DNA of 58,083 bases from Actinomadura fibrosa (GTDB taxonomy: Bacteria; Actinomycetota; Actinomycetes; Streptosporangiales; Streptosporangiaceae): positions 1 through 58,083 of the forward strand of contig NZ_CAACUY010000041.1 of NCBI RefSeq assembly GCF_900659615.1. The letters run 5' to 3'. Position numbers and translations under genes: made by a program. The stretch's first letter is position 1, and every line of letters begins with the position of its first letter. Of this stretch, positions 32,301 through 40,727 are shown piece after piece. Under the pieces are notes generated by a model that worked only from the letters and a program-made list of their open reading frames with translations, searched no databases and was not told where the DNA came from.

Positions 32301-32470
32301 GCGCCGGCGTCCCGCTCCCTCCCGCCGAACGCGGCGACGTCGACCGGATCAGCGCGGCGATCGCCTCGGACGAGGACGCCTTCGCCGCGGCGTTCCGGCG
32401 CGGCGCGGACATCGGTCCGCAGGACGCCGCCCGCCTCGCCCGGGAAACCCTGGGGCATGTCCGGATGTGA
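29336..32470 (+). CDS. AfsR/SARP-type regulator with NB-ARC ATPase and TPR-like region
   Basis: 1044 residues. OmpR-like DNA-binding domain (about 14-90), bacterial transcriptional activation domain (about 95-243, LRERLRAVQLRALYLAGRQSEAL), NB-ARC ATPase with Walker A GPGGVGKT at 295-302, Walker B LLVLDNCEHLVEP, and sensor LATSREPL, then a helical TPR-like half. The order is that of AfsR and related activators of secondary metabolism or stress genes. The usual extended linker is short. Divergent from the old yellow enzyme, which may be a target. ATG 29336 lies 15 bases inside the longest frame. Confidence 0.92.
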   Translation: MRFGVLGPLLVRDAGGTPIAVPEAKVRALLADLLVHEGRPVSADRLIEDLWGDAPPGRPANALQAKVSQLRRAIGRERVTFQASGYRLVLDPASDEVDADRFAALAAEARSAADPRTRAALLTEALELWRGPAYADVADEEFARAAAQRLTEQRLSVLEEQAEARLDAGDRTLLAGDLADLVARHPLRERLRAVQLRALYLAGRQSEALASYADLRERLADELGVDPSPELAALHQAILRQDASLGAPASPSVSGAPAGFRSNLPAQLTELIGRDEAMADVDRLLRTARLVTLTGPGGVGKTRLAVECASRLDPATAPDGVWLVELGSERGGAADLAQVVADVLGLRDDTPPGLPGLGASGVAERLATVLRDRRGLLVLDNCEHLVEPAAELAGLLLRTAPGLRVLATSREPLGIAGETVVPVEPLAPSDAMDLFAERAAAAGLALDGTAREAAAEIVRRLDGIPLALELAATRVRGLGVHELAARLEDRLAVLTSGRRGAPARQRTLQAVIDWSWDLLGAAERTVLRRLAVHADGCALDAAEAVCAGGDAPREAVFDLVGRLVDRSLVVLVQKPAGPRYRLLESVAAYALDRLREAGDLAATRDRHLRHYLDLAERAEDGLRGPDQRAWLVRLDAEAANFRAALRHAPPDEAARLATALSPWWLLRGRLTEAHRTLSDMLAAAPGHTGLRFLRSTFELLTSGRSTEAPSVPSAGDPLRRGRLLWSYAYGLFNAGELAASEEANAQARDLLAGDAWGTAAVLALSATHALARGDLTGAERDGLRGAALFRELGDRWGELQAVAPLSALAAIRGDYAQAASRQEEGLRIARELGLATEVSARLSELGRLALLSGDVERARDLHETALRLAAEQGFVYGEVHALMGLALGARRSGDLDAAEAHLLRLRDDHPSSQAGEHLLHAELGFVAELRGDGPGAAAHQLRGLEVALSIAEPRAVALSLEGLAGAAALLGDPALAALLLGAADAARRGAGVPLPPAERGDVDRISAAIASDEDAFAAAFRRGADIGPQDAARLARETLGHVRM

Positions 32471-32518
32471 CAGAAGCTCGTCGTGGCGGACACCCGGGTT
32501 CGTTGGTGGAATAGAGCC

Positions 32519-33493
32519 ATGTCCGCTTCGCATCGCGTGATCATCGCCGTGTTCCCCGGCGTCGACCTCCTCGACGTCACCGGTCCCGCGGAGGTGTTCG
32601 CGATCGCGAACCGGGAGCTGCCGGGCCGGGCGCCCTACGAGGTGCTGCTCGCCGGACCGGACGGCGGCCAGGTGCGCACGGCCGCCGGGGTCCGGCTCGT
32701 CACCGACCTGCGCTTCGAGGAGGTCGGTGACCGGGTGGACACCCTCGTCGTGCCCGGCTCCCTGGACGCGGACGGCGTCCCGGTGATCGATCCCGAGCTG
32801 GTCGCGTGGATCGCCGGCACCGCCCGGCACGCCCGCCGGGTCGCCTCGGTGTGCGTCGGCGCGCATCTGCTCGCCGCCGCCGGACTGCTCGCGGGACGGA
32901 CGGCGACCACGCACTGGGCCACCGCCGGCCTGCTGGCCGCCGACCACCCCGACGTCACCGTGGACCCCGACCCGATCTTCGTCCGGTCGGGGAACGTGTG
33001 GACGGGCGCGGGCATCAGCGCCTGCATGGACCTCGCGCTCGCCCTCGTCGCCGAGGACCACGGCGAACGGCTCGCCCTGGCCGTCGCCCGCCAGCTCGTC
33101 ATGTACCTGAAGCGGCAGGGCGGGCAGAGCCAGTTCAGCGTCCCGCTGTGGCAGGCCCCGGCCGAGCGGCGCGACATCGACGAGCTGCGGGCCTGGATCA
33201 CCGCGAACCCGGCCGCCGACCTGTCGGCCGCGGCGCTCGCCGAGCGGATGTGCCTGAGCGAGCGGCACTTCACCCGCGTCTTCCGCGCGGAGACCGGCGC
33301 CACCCCGGCGGCCTACGTCGAGGCGGCGCGGGTGGAGGCGGCGCGGCGCCTGCTGGAGGGCACCGACGACCCGCTCGACCAGGTCGCCGCGGCGTGCGGC
33401 CTGCGGTCGGTGGAGACGCTGCACCGCGCGTTCCGGCGGCGCCTCGGCACCACCCCGGCCGCCTACCGCCGCCGCTTCCGCACCGCCGCCTGA
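32519..33493 (+). CDS. GlxA-type AraC-family regulator with DJ-1/PfpI domain
   Basis: 324 residues. N-terminal DJ-1/PfpI-like domain (about 5-175) with SVCVGAHLLAAAGLL at the nucleophile-elbow position, followed by two AraC helix-turn-helix motifs (about 225-320: LAERMCLSERHFTRVFRAETGATPAAYV and LDQVAAACGLRSVETLHRAFRR). These regulators usually sit beside a small hydrolase, here the isochorismatase-like gene 86 bases downstream, and control it. A 9-bp hairpin lies between the two. Confidence 0.92.
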   Translation: MSASHRVIIAVFPGVDLLDVTGPAEVFAIANRELPGRAPYEVLLAGPDGGQVRTAAGVRLVTDLRFEEVGDRVDTLVVPGSLDADGVPVIDPELVAWIAGTARHARRVASVCVGAHLLAAAGLLAGRTATTHWATAGLLAADHPDVTVDPDPIFVRSGNVWTGAGISACMDLALALVAEDHGERLALAVARQLVMYLKRQGGQSQFSVPLWQAPAERRDIDELRAWITANPAADLSAAALAERMCLSERHFTRVFRAETGATPAAYVEAARVEAARRLLEGTDDPLDQVAAACGLRSVETLHRAFRRRLGTTPAAYRRRFRTAA

Positions 33494-33518
33494 CCCCGGC
33501 GCCCACCCCATCGAAGCT

Positions 33519-33540
33519 CACCGGCCGTGCCCGGCCGGTG
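33519..33540 (+). terminator. Hairpin between AraC and isochorismatase genes
   Basis: CACCGGCCG and CGGCCGGTG form a 9-bp stem with a four-base loop, 25 bases after the AraC stop. It could end or attenuate transcription before the next gene. Confidence 0.5.
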
Positions 33541-33579
33541 GTTCCACCCTGCCCATTTCTCGATACCGAGGAGTACGCG

Positions 33580-34182
33580 ATGACCGTTTCGACGACCCTG
33601 CGCGAGGTGATCGGCCTGGACGGCGCGCCGCCCGCGCTGGCGACCGCCACGCTGATCCTGATCGACTTCCAGAACACCTACACGACCGGCGTCATGGCGC
33701 TGCCCAGCGCCGGCCCCGCGCTGGACGCCGCCGCCCGGCTGCTGGAGCGCGCCCGCGCCGCCGGGTCCCCGGTCGTGCACGTCGTCAACGACGGCGGTCC
33801 GGGCAGCCCCTACGACATCCGCGCCGAGATCGGGCAGATCGAGCCCCGCGTCGCGCCCGCGGACGGCGAGCCCGTCGTGGTGAAGGGCTTCCCGGACTCC
33901 TTCCACGAGACCGACCTGCCGGACGTCCTGCGCCGCCTGGACGCCGGACCCGACCTCGTGCTGGCGGGCTTCATGACCCACATGTGCGTCCAGTCCACCG
34001 CTCAGGGCGCGTTCAACCGCGGCTACCGGCCCACCGTCGTGGCGGAGGCGTGCGCGACCCGGCCGCTTGCGGGACCGGACGGCACGCCGGTTCCCGCGGA
34101 CGTCCTGCACGCCGCGGCCCTGACCACGATCGGCGACCTGTTCGGACGGGTCGTCCCCCGCGTGGCCGACCTGCCCGACTGA
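33580..34182 (+). CDS. Isochorismatase-family cysteine hydrolase
   Basis: 200 residues, typical size. Catalytic triad Asp29 (LIDFQNTY), Lys102 (VVKGFPDSF) and Cys136 (MTHMCVQST) are all present, with the cis-peptide region GFMTHM. CGAGGAG precedes ATG 33580. Members hydrolyse amides or vinyl ethers. Pairing with a GlxA-type regulator suggests amide or nitrile catabolism, but the substrate is open. A large hairpin follows. Confidence 0.92.
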   Translation: MTVSTTLREVIGLDGAPPALATATLILIDFQNTYTTGVMALPSAGPALDAAARLLERARAAGSPVVHVVNDGGPGSPYDIRAEIGQIEPRVAPADGEPVVVKGFPDSFHETDLPDVLRRLDAGPDLVLAGFMTHMCVQSTAQGAFNRGYRPTVVAEACATRPLAGPDGTPVPADVLHAAALTTIGDLFGRVVPRVADLPD

Positions 34183-34208
34183 CGTCCGCGGCGTCCGCGC
34201 GACGGAAC

Positions 34209-34248
34209 GCCCATGGCCTGGCCGAGACGCCTCGGGCAGGCCATGGGC
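34209..34248. terminator. Two-tier bidirectional terminator hairpin
   Basis: GCCCATGGCCTG and CAGGCCATGGGC pair over 12 bp, and an inner CCGAG-ACGC-CTCGG stem stacks inside. It lies between the rightward hydrolase and the leftward MFS gene. Confidence 0.72.
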
Positions 34249-34255
34249 GCGGACG

Positions 34256-35749
34256 TCAGTGCCCCGGCGGGGGAGTCGGTTGGTCCGAGGCCCTGGTGTA
34301 GGGGAGCAGCAGGAGGGCGGCCAGCAGGGCGGCCATGGCGAACCCGGCGCCCGAGAGGAAAGCGTCGTGGAAGACCATGGTGCGCGCCTCGACGATCCGC
34401 TCGGGCACGCCGTCCGCCCAGGCGGTCAGCTCGGGGACCCGGCGGAAGGCGATGGTGGCGGCCACGGCCAGGCCGAGGGCGCCGCCGACCTCCTGCGCCG
34501 TGTTGATCAGGCCCGCGGCCAGGCCGGACTCCTCGTCCCGGCCCCCGCTGAACGCCGCGACCTGCACCGGCACGAACGAGGTGCCCAGGCCGAGGCCGGC
34601 GAGGAGGAAGGCCGGCAGCAGGTCGGCGAGGTAGGACGCGTCGGACGGGGCGCGCCAGAGCAGAAGCATGCCCGCGCCGGTCAGCGCGAGCCCCGCCACG
34701 AGCACCGGCTTGGCGGCGACCCTCGTCACGAGCTGCGACGCGACGCCCGCGCCGACGGCGACGATGATTGCCAGGGGGACGTAGGCCAGGCCCGTCCTGA
34801 GGGGCGAGTAGCCGAGGACCTGCTGCATGAACAGGCTCGCGAAGAAGAACAGCGTGACGCAGGTGCCCAGCAGCAGGACGGCGACCGCGTTCGCCGCCCG
34901 CAGGGACCTGCGCCTGAAGACGTTGAGGGGGATCAGCGGGGACTCCGCGCGCCGCTCGATGACGAGGAAGGCGGCCAGCAGCGCCGCGGAGAGGGCGAAA
35001 CCGCCGTAGACGCGCGCCATCGAGGTGTCCCCGTCGTCCACGGTCTGGCCGAGACTGAAGATCAGCAGAACGAGGCCGGCGGTGAGCGCCGCCGCCCCCG
35101 CGACGTCGAACGCGCGGCGGCGCTCCGCCGCGCGGCTCTCGCCCACGACCAGCGGGGCGGCCAGCGCGCCCAGCACGCCGATCGGCACGTTGACGAAGAA
35201 GATCCAGCGCCAGCCCGGCCCGTCGGTGAGCAGGCCGCCCAGCGTGACACCGGCGACGGCGGCGATCCCGCTGAGCGCGCCCCACGCGCCCAGGGCCCGG
35301 GTGCGCTCTGGGCCCTCTGCGAAGTTCGCGCTCAGCAGGGACAGCGCGGCGGTCGCGATGAACGCCGCCCCGAGGCCCTGCGCGCCGCGCGTCGCGATCA
35401 GCGTGGGCGCGTCCTGCGCGAGGCCGGCGGCCAGCGAGGCGAGCGCGAACAGCAGCAGGCCGGTCCGCAGCATGCGGCGGCGGCCGAAGGTGTCGCCCAG
35501 CCGGCCCGCGAGCACCAGGAAGCCGCCGAGCAGCGTCCCGTACACGGTGACCACGTACTGGAGCGACGTCTGCGCGATGTGCAGGTCGCCCTCGATCGTC
35601 GGCAGCGCGACGTTGACGATCGATACGTCGAGGAAGGTCATGAACCCGGCCAGGCAGAGGAACGCCAGGATCAGGCCCGGACGGCGTGGCGGGGAGGTCG
35701 CGGCGGGACCGGCGGGATCGGGGCGCCGCAGCGCCTGGTCGGTCGACAT
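34256..35749 (-). CDS. MFS drug exporter, DHA2 (14-TM) family
   Basis: 497 residues. LDVSIVNVALPTIEGDL in segment 1, motif A GRLGDTFGRRRM, GIAAVAGVTLGGLLTDGPGWRWIFFVNVPIG (motif C and following loop), about 14 hydrophobic segments. AGGAG precedes ATG 35749. It lies 60 bases downstream of an NmrA-like gene on the same strand, so the two are probably one operon controlled by the TetR gene at 36713. Confidence 0.93.
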   Translation of the reverse strand: MSTDQALRRPDPAGPAATSPPRRPGLILAFLCLAGFMTFLDVSIVNVALPTIEGDLHIAQTSLQYVVTVYGTLLGGFLVLAGRLGDTFGRRRMLRTGLLLFALASLAAGLAQDAPTLIATRGAQGLGAAFIATAALSLLSANFAEGPERTRALGAWGALSGIAAVAGVTLGGLLTDGPGWRWIFFVNVPIGVLGALAAPLVVGESRAAERRRAFDVAGAAALTAGLVLLIFSLGQTVDDGDTSMARVYGGFALSAALLAAFLVIERRAESPLIPLNVFRRRSLRAANAVAVLLLGTCVTLFFFASLFMQQVLGYSPLRTGLAYVPLAIIVAVGAGVASQLVTRVAAKPVLVAGLALTGAGMLLLWRAPSDASYLADLLPAFLLAGLGLGTSFVPVQVAAFSGGRDEESGLAAGLINTAQEVGGALGLAVAATIAFRRVPELTAWADGVPERIVEARTMVFHDAFLSGAGFAMAALLAALLLLPYTRASDQPTPPPGH

Positions 35750-35809
35750 GTCACTCCTAGGGAAGGGGCGGCGCACGCGCGCCGGGAGGGGGAGGGCCAG
35801 GGGAACCCG

Positions 35810-36631
35810 TCAGCGGAAGGCGGCGGCGTTGCGCCGCGCCCACGCGGCGAACGGCGTCGCGGGACGGCCGATGAGGCGGGCGACGTCGGGGCTGACCTGC
35901 CGTTCCTCGGGCGTGGGGTCGCCCAGGATCGCCAGGGTGCCCTCGACGACGGGCAGGGGCATGAATCGCGCCATCTGCTCGCGGGCCTCGTCGCGCGTCT
36001 GCTCGACGAAGCGGACCGGCTCGCCGATCGCCGCGGCGATCGCGGCGGCCCGCTCCCGCGGGCTGGTCGGCGCGGGACCGGTCAGGACGTAGGTCGCGCC
36101 CTTGTGCCCGTCCCCGCGCAGCACGGCCGCGGCCGCCGCCGCCACGTCGTCCGGGTCGACGAACGGCAGCCCGACGTCGCCGAAGGGCGCGGCCGCCGTC
36201 CGGTGGGTCCGGATCGGTTCGGCCCAGGCGAGGACGTTCGACGCCATCCCGCCCGACCGCAGGACCGTCCAGTCGAGCCCGCTCCCGGCGACGGCGGCCT
36301 CGAACCGGGCCGGATGCCCGTAGGCCTGCGGCCGGGTGCCGACGCCCTGCGAGGACAGCAGCACCACTTTGCCGACCCCAGCGTCCCGGGCCTCGCCGAG
36401 GACGGCTTCGGGCTCCTCCCCGGCGACGAGCAGGAACAGCGCGGACGCTCCGGCCAGCGCGGGACGCAGGCTCGCCGGGTCCGCGAGGTCCGCCGGGACC
36501 GCCCGCACGCCTCCGGGGACGTCGTCCTCGGTGATCCGCCGGGCCACCGCCGTCACGCGCTCACCCGCCTCGGCCAGCAGGCGTACCAGCGTCCGTCCGA
36601 CGTTGCCGGTCGCTCCGGTCACCACGATCAT
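35810..36631 (-). CDS. NmrA-like NAD(P)H-binding oxidoreductase
   Basis: 273 residues. GATGNVG at 6-12 is the canonical dinucleotide loop; VVLLSSQGVG near 88-97, GLDWTVLRSGGMASN near 117-131. Related in layout and C-terminus (REQMARFM, RPATPFAAWARR) to the NmrA-like protein at 625-1464, so these two are distant paralogues. It is the first gene of a likely operon with the MFS exporter. Its promoter shares a spacer with a divergent TetR gene that holds two copies of AGTTGGsTGACT. Confidence 0.9.
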   Translation of the reverse strand: MIVVTGATGNVGRTLVRLLAEAGERVTAVARRITEDDVPGGVRAVPADLADPASLRPALAGASALFLLVAGEEPEAVLGEARDAGVGKVVLLSSQGVGTRPQAYGHPARFEAAVAGSGLDWTVLRSGGMASNVLAWAEPIRTHRTAAAPFGDVGLPFVDPDDVAAAAAAVLRGDGHKGATYVLTGPAPTSPRERAAAIAAAIGEPVRFVEQTRDEAREQMARFMPLPVVEGTLAILGDPTPEERQVSPDVARLIGRPATPFAAWARRNAAAFR

Positions 36632-36642
36632 GTCGCTCTCCC

Positions 36643-36725
36643 GAGTTAGTTAGTTGGCTGACTCAGAAGGACCGTAGCACGGCCTCCCTGCGGGTTGTCT
36701 ATAGTGAGTTGGGTGACTGACTCAC
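36643..36725. promoter_or_regulatory. Divergent control region with two TetR-type sites
   Basis: Site 1 (36643-36664, GAGT..ACTC ends) and site 2 (36704-36725, GTGAGT-N10-ACTCAC) share the core AGTTGGsTGACT. Site 2 overlaps the -10 box TATAGT (36700-36705) and the GTG start at 36713. A TetR dimer there would block its own leaderless transcript, and site 1 would block the NmrA/MFS operon. Confidence 0.55.
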
Positions 36726-37342
36726 CCAGACCGCGGGCCCGGGGCGCCGACAAGCGCCGCAGGCTGACGGCCGCCGCGGCGCGCGTCCTGCACGAGCAGG
36801 GCGTCGAGCGCACCACCCTCGCCGACATCGCGCACGCGGCGGACGTGCCGGTCGGGAACGTCTACTACTACTTCAAGACCAAGGACGACCTCGTCCAGGC
36901 GGCGCTGTCCGAGCACTCCGCCCACCTGGCCGAGCTCACCGGCCGCCTGGACGAGCTGCCCGACCCGCGCGAACGCCTCAAGGCGCTCGTCGAGACGTGG
37001 ATCGGCCAGCGCGACGTCGCCGCCCGCTTCGGCTGCCCCACCGGAACCCTGGCGGTCGAGCTCGACAAGCGCGCCGACGGAACGCTCGACCTCGAAGCGG
37101 GCAAGGTCATCGGGCAGCTCGTGGACTGGGCCGAATCCCAGTTCCGCGAGCTCGGGCTGCCCGGCCCGCACGACCTCGCCATCACGTTCGTCGCCGCCTA
37201 CCAGGGCATGTCGCTCATGGCCAACGCGCTGCGCGAGCCCGGCATCATGACCCGCGAGGGAGCCCGCCTCATCGACTGGCTCGACTCCCTCGCGGCGACC
37301 GGCGACCGCGTCCCCGCGCCCGCCGACCCGACCGGATCATGA
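36713..37342 (+). CDS. TetR-family transcriptional regulator
   Basis: 209 residues starting at GTG 36713 (VTDSPRPRARG), 7 bases after the -10 TATAGT, so leaderless. Helix-turn-helix TTLADIAHAADVPVGNVYYYFKTKDDLV (about 34-61). The C-terminal ligand domain belongs to the common TetR_C class with WIGQRDVAARFGCPTG. Divergent from the NmrA/MFS operon and presumably its repressor. Its stop codon overlaps that of the leftward MFS gene inside TCATGA. Confidence 0.9.
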   Translation: MTDSPRPRARGADKRRRLTAAAARVLHEQGVERTTLADIAHAADVPVGNVYYYFKTKDDLVQAALSEHSAHLAELTGRLDELPDPRERLKALVETWIGQRDVAARFGCPTGTLAVELDKRADGTLDLEAGKVIGQLVDWAESQFRELGLPGPHDLAITFVAAYQGMSLMANALREPGIMTREGARLIDWLDSLAATGDRVPAPADPTGS

Positions 37343-38764
37343 CCTGCCGCGCGCACCGGCCATGACCGCCGCGGCGCCGGCCGTCGCGACGAGCAGGCCA
37401 GCCGCCAGCCAGAACGCGACCTGCGCGGCGTCCAGCGACGTCCGGGCCGGCGGGACGTCCAGGACGTGGAAGAACGCGGAGCCGAGGAGTGCGACGCCGA
37501 GCGTGCCGCCGAACTGCTGGACGGCGTTCAGCAGCCCGGCCGCGGACCCCGTCTCGTGCGGCCGGACGCGGGACAGCGCGGCCGTGAAGAACGGCACGGT
37601 GGCCAGCCCGTTCCCGGCACCGGCCAGCGCCAGCGCCCCCGGCAGGGCCCACGGGTAGGAGCCTGGCCGCGTCCAGTGGTAGACGGCGACGGCGGCGAGG
37701 ACCCCCGCGAGCAGGACGCCGAGCCCGGCGAACAACACCCGGTTCCCGTAGCGCGGGACCAGCCGCGCCCCGGCGGCCAGCGACGACACGGCGAGCGCGC
37801 CCGACCACGGCAGCAGGGTCAGCCCGGCGCTGAGCACGTCGCGGCCCAGCCCCATCTGGACCTGCAAGACGATCACGACCGTCAGGCCGTTCACCGCCGC
37901 GAACAGCAGCGTCGACGTCGCGAGCGCCGCGGGGAAGCCCCGGTCGCGGAAGAGGCTCGGCTCGACCAGCGGGCCGCGTCCCCGGCGGGCGGCGCGCCGC
38001 TGCTGGAACCCGAAACCGACGAGGACCGCGACCCCGGCGGCCATCGCGCCCCACGTCCACAGCGGCCACCCGGCCGTGTCGCCCTGGATCAGCGGGTAGA
38101 CGACGAGCCCGGCGCCCGCGACCGCGAGGACGGTCCCGACGGCGTCCAGGCGCGGCGGTTCGGCGGCCCGGTCCTCGCGCAGCGCCGGGACGGCCGCGAG
38201 CACCAGCACGGCGATCGGCACGTTCACGAGGAACGCGGCCCGCCACGACACCGCGTGCGTCAGGACGGACCCCAGCACGGGACCGCACACCGCCGACAGC
38301 CCCATCACCGGCCCGATCGTGCCGAGCGCCTTCGCCATCTCCGCGCCGTCGAACATCGCCCTGATCAGCCCGATCGTCTGCGGGATGACCAGCGCGGCCG
38401 CGGCCCCCTGGACGGTCCGCGCCGCGACCAGGGCCCCGGTGCCGGGTGCCAGCGCGCAGCACACCGACGCGACCGCGAAGGCCGCCGTCCCCACGGCGAA
38501 GACCCGCCTGCGGCCCAGCATGTCCCCCAGCCGCCCGCCCGTGATCAGCAGCACGGCGAACGGCAGCGTGTAGGCGGCGCTGAACCACTGCACGGCCGAC
38601 TCCGCGCCGCCGAGATCCCGGTGGATCACCGGCGCCGCCACCTGCACGATCGTGGCGTCCAGCAGGTTCATCGCCTCGGCCGCCAGCAGCGCGCCGAGCG
38701 CGATCCAGCGCCACCGATGAACGCCCGTCGGCGCGTCCCGCCGCGTGGCTTCCCGAACTCGCAT
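37337..38764 (-). CDS. MFS drug exporter, DHA2 (14-TM) family
   Basis: 475 residues. LDATIVQVAAPVIHRDL in segment 1, motif A GRLGDMLGRRRV, GLSAVCGPVLGSVLTHAVSWRAAFLVNVPIA, about 14 segments. GGAGGG precedes ATG 38764. It faces a double AsnC/Lrp-type regulator 124 bases away. Its TGA shares the palindrome TCATGA with the TetR stop, so the two genes overlap tail to tail by 6 bases with no room for a terminator. Confidence 0.92.
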   Translation of the reverse strand: MRVREATRRDAPTGVHRWRWIALGALLAAEAMNLLDATIVQVAAPVIHRDLGGAESAVQWFSAAYTLPFAVLLITGGRLGDMLGRRRVFAVGTAAFAVASVCCALAPGTGALVAARTVQGAAAALVIPQTIGLIRAMFDGAEMAKALGTIGPVMGLSAVCGPVLGSVLTHAVSWRAAFLVNVPIAVLVLAAVPALREDRAAEPPRLDAVGTVLAVAGAGLVVYPLIQGDTAGWPLWTWGAMAAGVAVLVGFGFQQRRAARRGRGPLVEPSLFRDRGFPAALATSTLLFAAVNGLTVVIVLQVQMGLGRDVLSAGLTLLPWSGALAVSSLAAGARLVPRYGNRVLFAGLGVLLAGVLAAVAVYHWTRPGSYPWALPGALALAGAGNGLATVPFFTAALSRVRPHETGSAAGLLNAVQQFGGTLGVALLGSAFFHVLDVPPARTSLDAAQVAFWLAAGLLVATAGAAAVMAGARGRS

Positions 38765-38888
38765 CCCGCATCCCTCCGTCCTCGTCCTCGACGTGATCTA
38801 GCCTTGGACGCGGATGCCGGACGTTCCATCTGGCGATCCACAACGGCGGAAATCTTCCACTGACCACTTCCGAACGAGGAATCCGTTC

Positions 38889-39872
38889 ATGCTGGACCAG
38901 CTCGACCGCGCGGTGATCCACGCCCTGCACATCGACGGGCGGGCACCGTTCAGCCGCATCGCCGAGGTCCTGGGCATCTCCACGCAGACCGTCGCCCGGC
39001 GCTACCGGCGGATGCGGCAGAAGGCGGGGCTGCGCGTCGTCGGCCTCCTCGACCGGTACCGCGGCGGCGAGACGTGGACGGTCCGGCTGACCTGCGCGCC
39101 GTCCGCCGCCCAGAGCCTCGCGCACTCGCTGGCCCGGCGCCCCGACACGTCCTGGGTCGAGCTCGCCTCGGGCGGAACGGAGATCTTCGCGCTCGTCCAC
39201 GTGCCCGACGACGCCCCCGGCCCGCCCCCGCTGCTCCTCCAGGACATCCCCCGCCGGACGGCGATCACCGCCCTGTCCGCGCACTGCCTGCTGCACACCT
39301 ACCTCGGCGGCCCGACCGCGTGGCGCGGCCTGACCCAGGCCCTCGACGAGGAGCAGCAGGCCCGGCTCCGCCCGCCGCGCGACACGTCCGGCGGCGACGC
39401 CGCGCCCCGGCCGCTGACCGATGCCGACCGCGCCCTCCTCGACGTGCTCGGCCGGGACGGGCGCGCCGGGTACGCCGACCTCGCCGCCGCGACGGGCTGG
39501 TCCCAGGCCACGGTCGCCCGCCGTCTCGCCGCCCTCCGCGCCGACGGCACCGTCTTCTTCGACGTGGAGATCGACTCGGCGCTGCTCGGTGGCACCACCC
39601 ACGCGCTGCTGTGGATGGCGGTCGCGCCCGCGCATCTCGACCGGGTCGCGACCGCCATCGCCGGGCACCACGAGATGGCCGTGGTCGCGGCCACCACCGG
39701 ACCCACGAACCTGCTCGCGCAGGCCCTCTGCGCGGGCCCCGCCGACCTGCACCGCTACCTGACCCGGCGGCTCGGCGTCCTCGACGGCATCCAGACGCTG
39801 GAGACGGCCCCCGTCCTGCGCACCCTCAAACGAGCAGGCGCCGTAGACCCCCTACCCCGCCGCCCCCAGTGA
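38889..39872 (+). CDS. Tandem Lrp/AsnC-family regulator (two modules fused)
   Basis: 327 residues, about twice the usual 150. Module 1: helix-turn-helix at 2-48 (LDQLDRAVIHALHIDGRAPFSRIAEVLGISTQTVARRYRRM) and a RAM-like half. Module 2: a second helix-turn-helix at about 178-220 (LTDADRALLDVLGRDGRAGYADLAAATGWSQATVARRLAAL) and a RAM domain. Such fused proteins probably work as pseudo-tetramers. GAGGA precedes ATG 38889. Divergent from the MFS exporter and likely its regulator. Confidence 0.9.
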   Translation: MLDQLDRAVIHALHIDGRAPFSRIAEVLGISTQTVARRYRRMRQKAGLRVVGLLDRYRGGETWTVRLTCAPSAAQSLAHSLARRPDTSWVELASGGTEIFALVHVPDDAPGPPPLLLQDIPRRTAITALSAHCLLHTYLGGPTAWRGLTQALDEEQQARLRPPRDTSGGDAAPRPLTDADRALLDVLGRDGRAGYADLAAATGWSQATVARRLAALRADGTVFFDVEIDSALLGGTTHALLWMAVAPAHLDRVATAIAGHHEMAVVAATTGPTNLLAQALCAGPADLHRYLTRRLGVLDGIQTLETAPVLRTLKRAGAVDPLPRRPQ

Positions 39873-39941
39873 CCGCTCGCCCCGCAAGCCGCAACACCAG
39901 GACGGCGAGGGACAGGCCGGTCCGGCCGGCCGGGTGCGCGT

Positions 39942-40706
39942 CTACTGGGCGGTCCAGCCGCCGTCGACGGGGATGAGCGCGCCGGTGATGAAGGCGGCGG
40001 CGTCGGAGGCGAGGAAGGCGATGGCCTCGGCGACCTCCTCGGGACGTCCGATCCGTCCGATCGGGTGGGCTGGGCCGAAGGAGGCGAGCATCTCGCGGCC
40101 GTTGTCGACGACGCCCTCCATGATGTCGGTGTCGATCACGCCGGGCAGCACGGCGTTCGAGCGGATGCCCTTGGGACCGCCCTCGATCGCGAGGACGCGC
40201 GTGATCTGGGCCAGGGCGCCCTTGGACGCGGCGTAGGCCGTCTGCGTCGCGAAGGCGACGGTGGAGGAGACTGAGGCGACCGAGACGATCGCGCCGCCGC
40301 CCCCGGCCTCCATGACGGCGAAGGCCTCGCGCGCCTGCACGAAGTTGCCGCGGGCGTTGACCCGCAGGATGCCCTCGAAGTCCTCGACGGTGGTCTCGGT
40401 GACCGGCTTGTTCAGCGTGCGGCCCGCGTTGTTGACGAGGACGTCGAGCCGGCCGAACCGGTCGGTGGCGAGCCGCATGGTCGCTCGGGCGAGGTCCTCG
40501 TCCGCGACGTCGCCGACCAGCGCGGCGACGCCGGGGTCGCCCGCGGCGAGTTCCTCGACGGCCTCGGAGCGGTCGGTGACGACGAGCCGGGCGCCGCGCT
40601 CGCGCAGCAGGACGGCGGTGGCGCGGCCGATGCCGCGCGCCGCGCCGGTGACGACGGCGACCCTGCCGGTCAGGTCCCAGGTGGACGGGAGTGTGGGAGC
40701 GTTCAT
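39942..40706 (-). CDS. Short-chain dehydrogenase/reductase
   Basis: 254 residues. TGAARGIG (20-27), Asp45 after strand 2 (favours NAD(H)), NNAG at 92-95, catalytic Ser near 145, Tyr158 and Lys162 (YAASK), PGVIDTDIMEGV, and the C-terminal GALIPVDGGW typical of FabG-like SDRs. It starts 21 bases after the stop of the upstream SDR gene with AAGGA in the gap, so the two are an operon. Substrate unknown. Confidence 0.92.
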   Translation of the reverse strand: MNAPTLPSTWDLTGRVAVVTGAARGIGRATAVLLRERGARLVVTDRSEAVEELAAGDPGVAALVGDVADEDLARATMRLATDRFGRLDVLVNNAGRTLNKPVTETTVEDFEGILRVNARGNFVQAREAFAVMEAGGGGAIVSVASVSSTVAFATQTAYAASKGALAQITRVLAIEGGPKGIRSNAVLPGVIDTDIMEGVVDNGREMLASFGPAHPIGRIGRPEEVAEAIAFLASDAAAFITGALIPVDGGWTAQ

Positions 40707-40727
40707 GATGTCCTTACTGGAAGCGGG

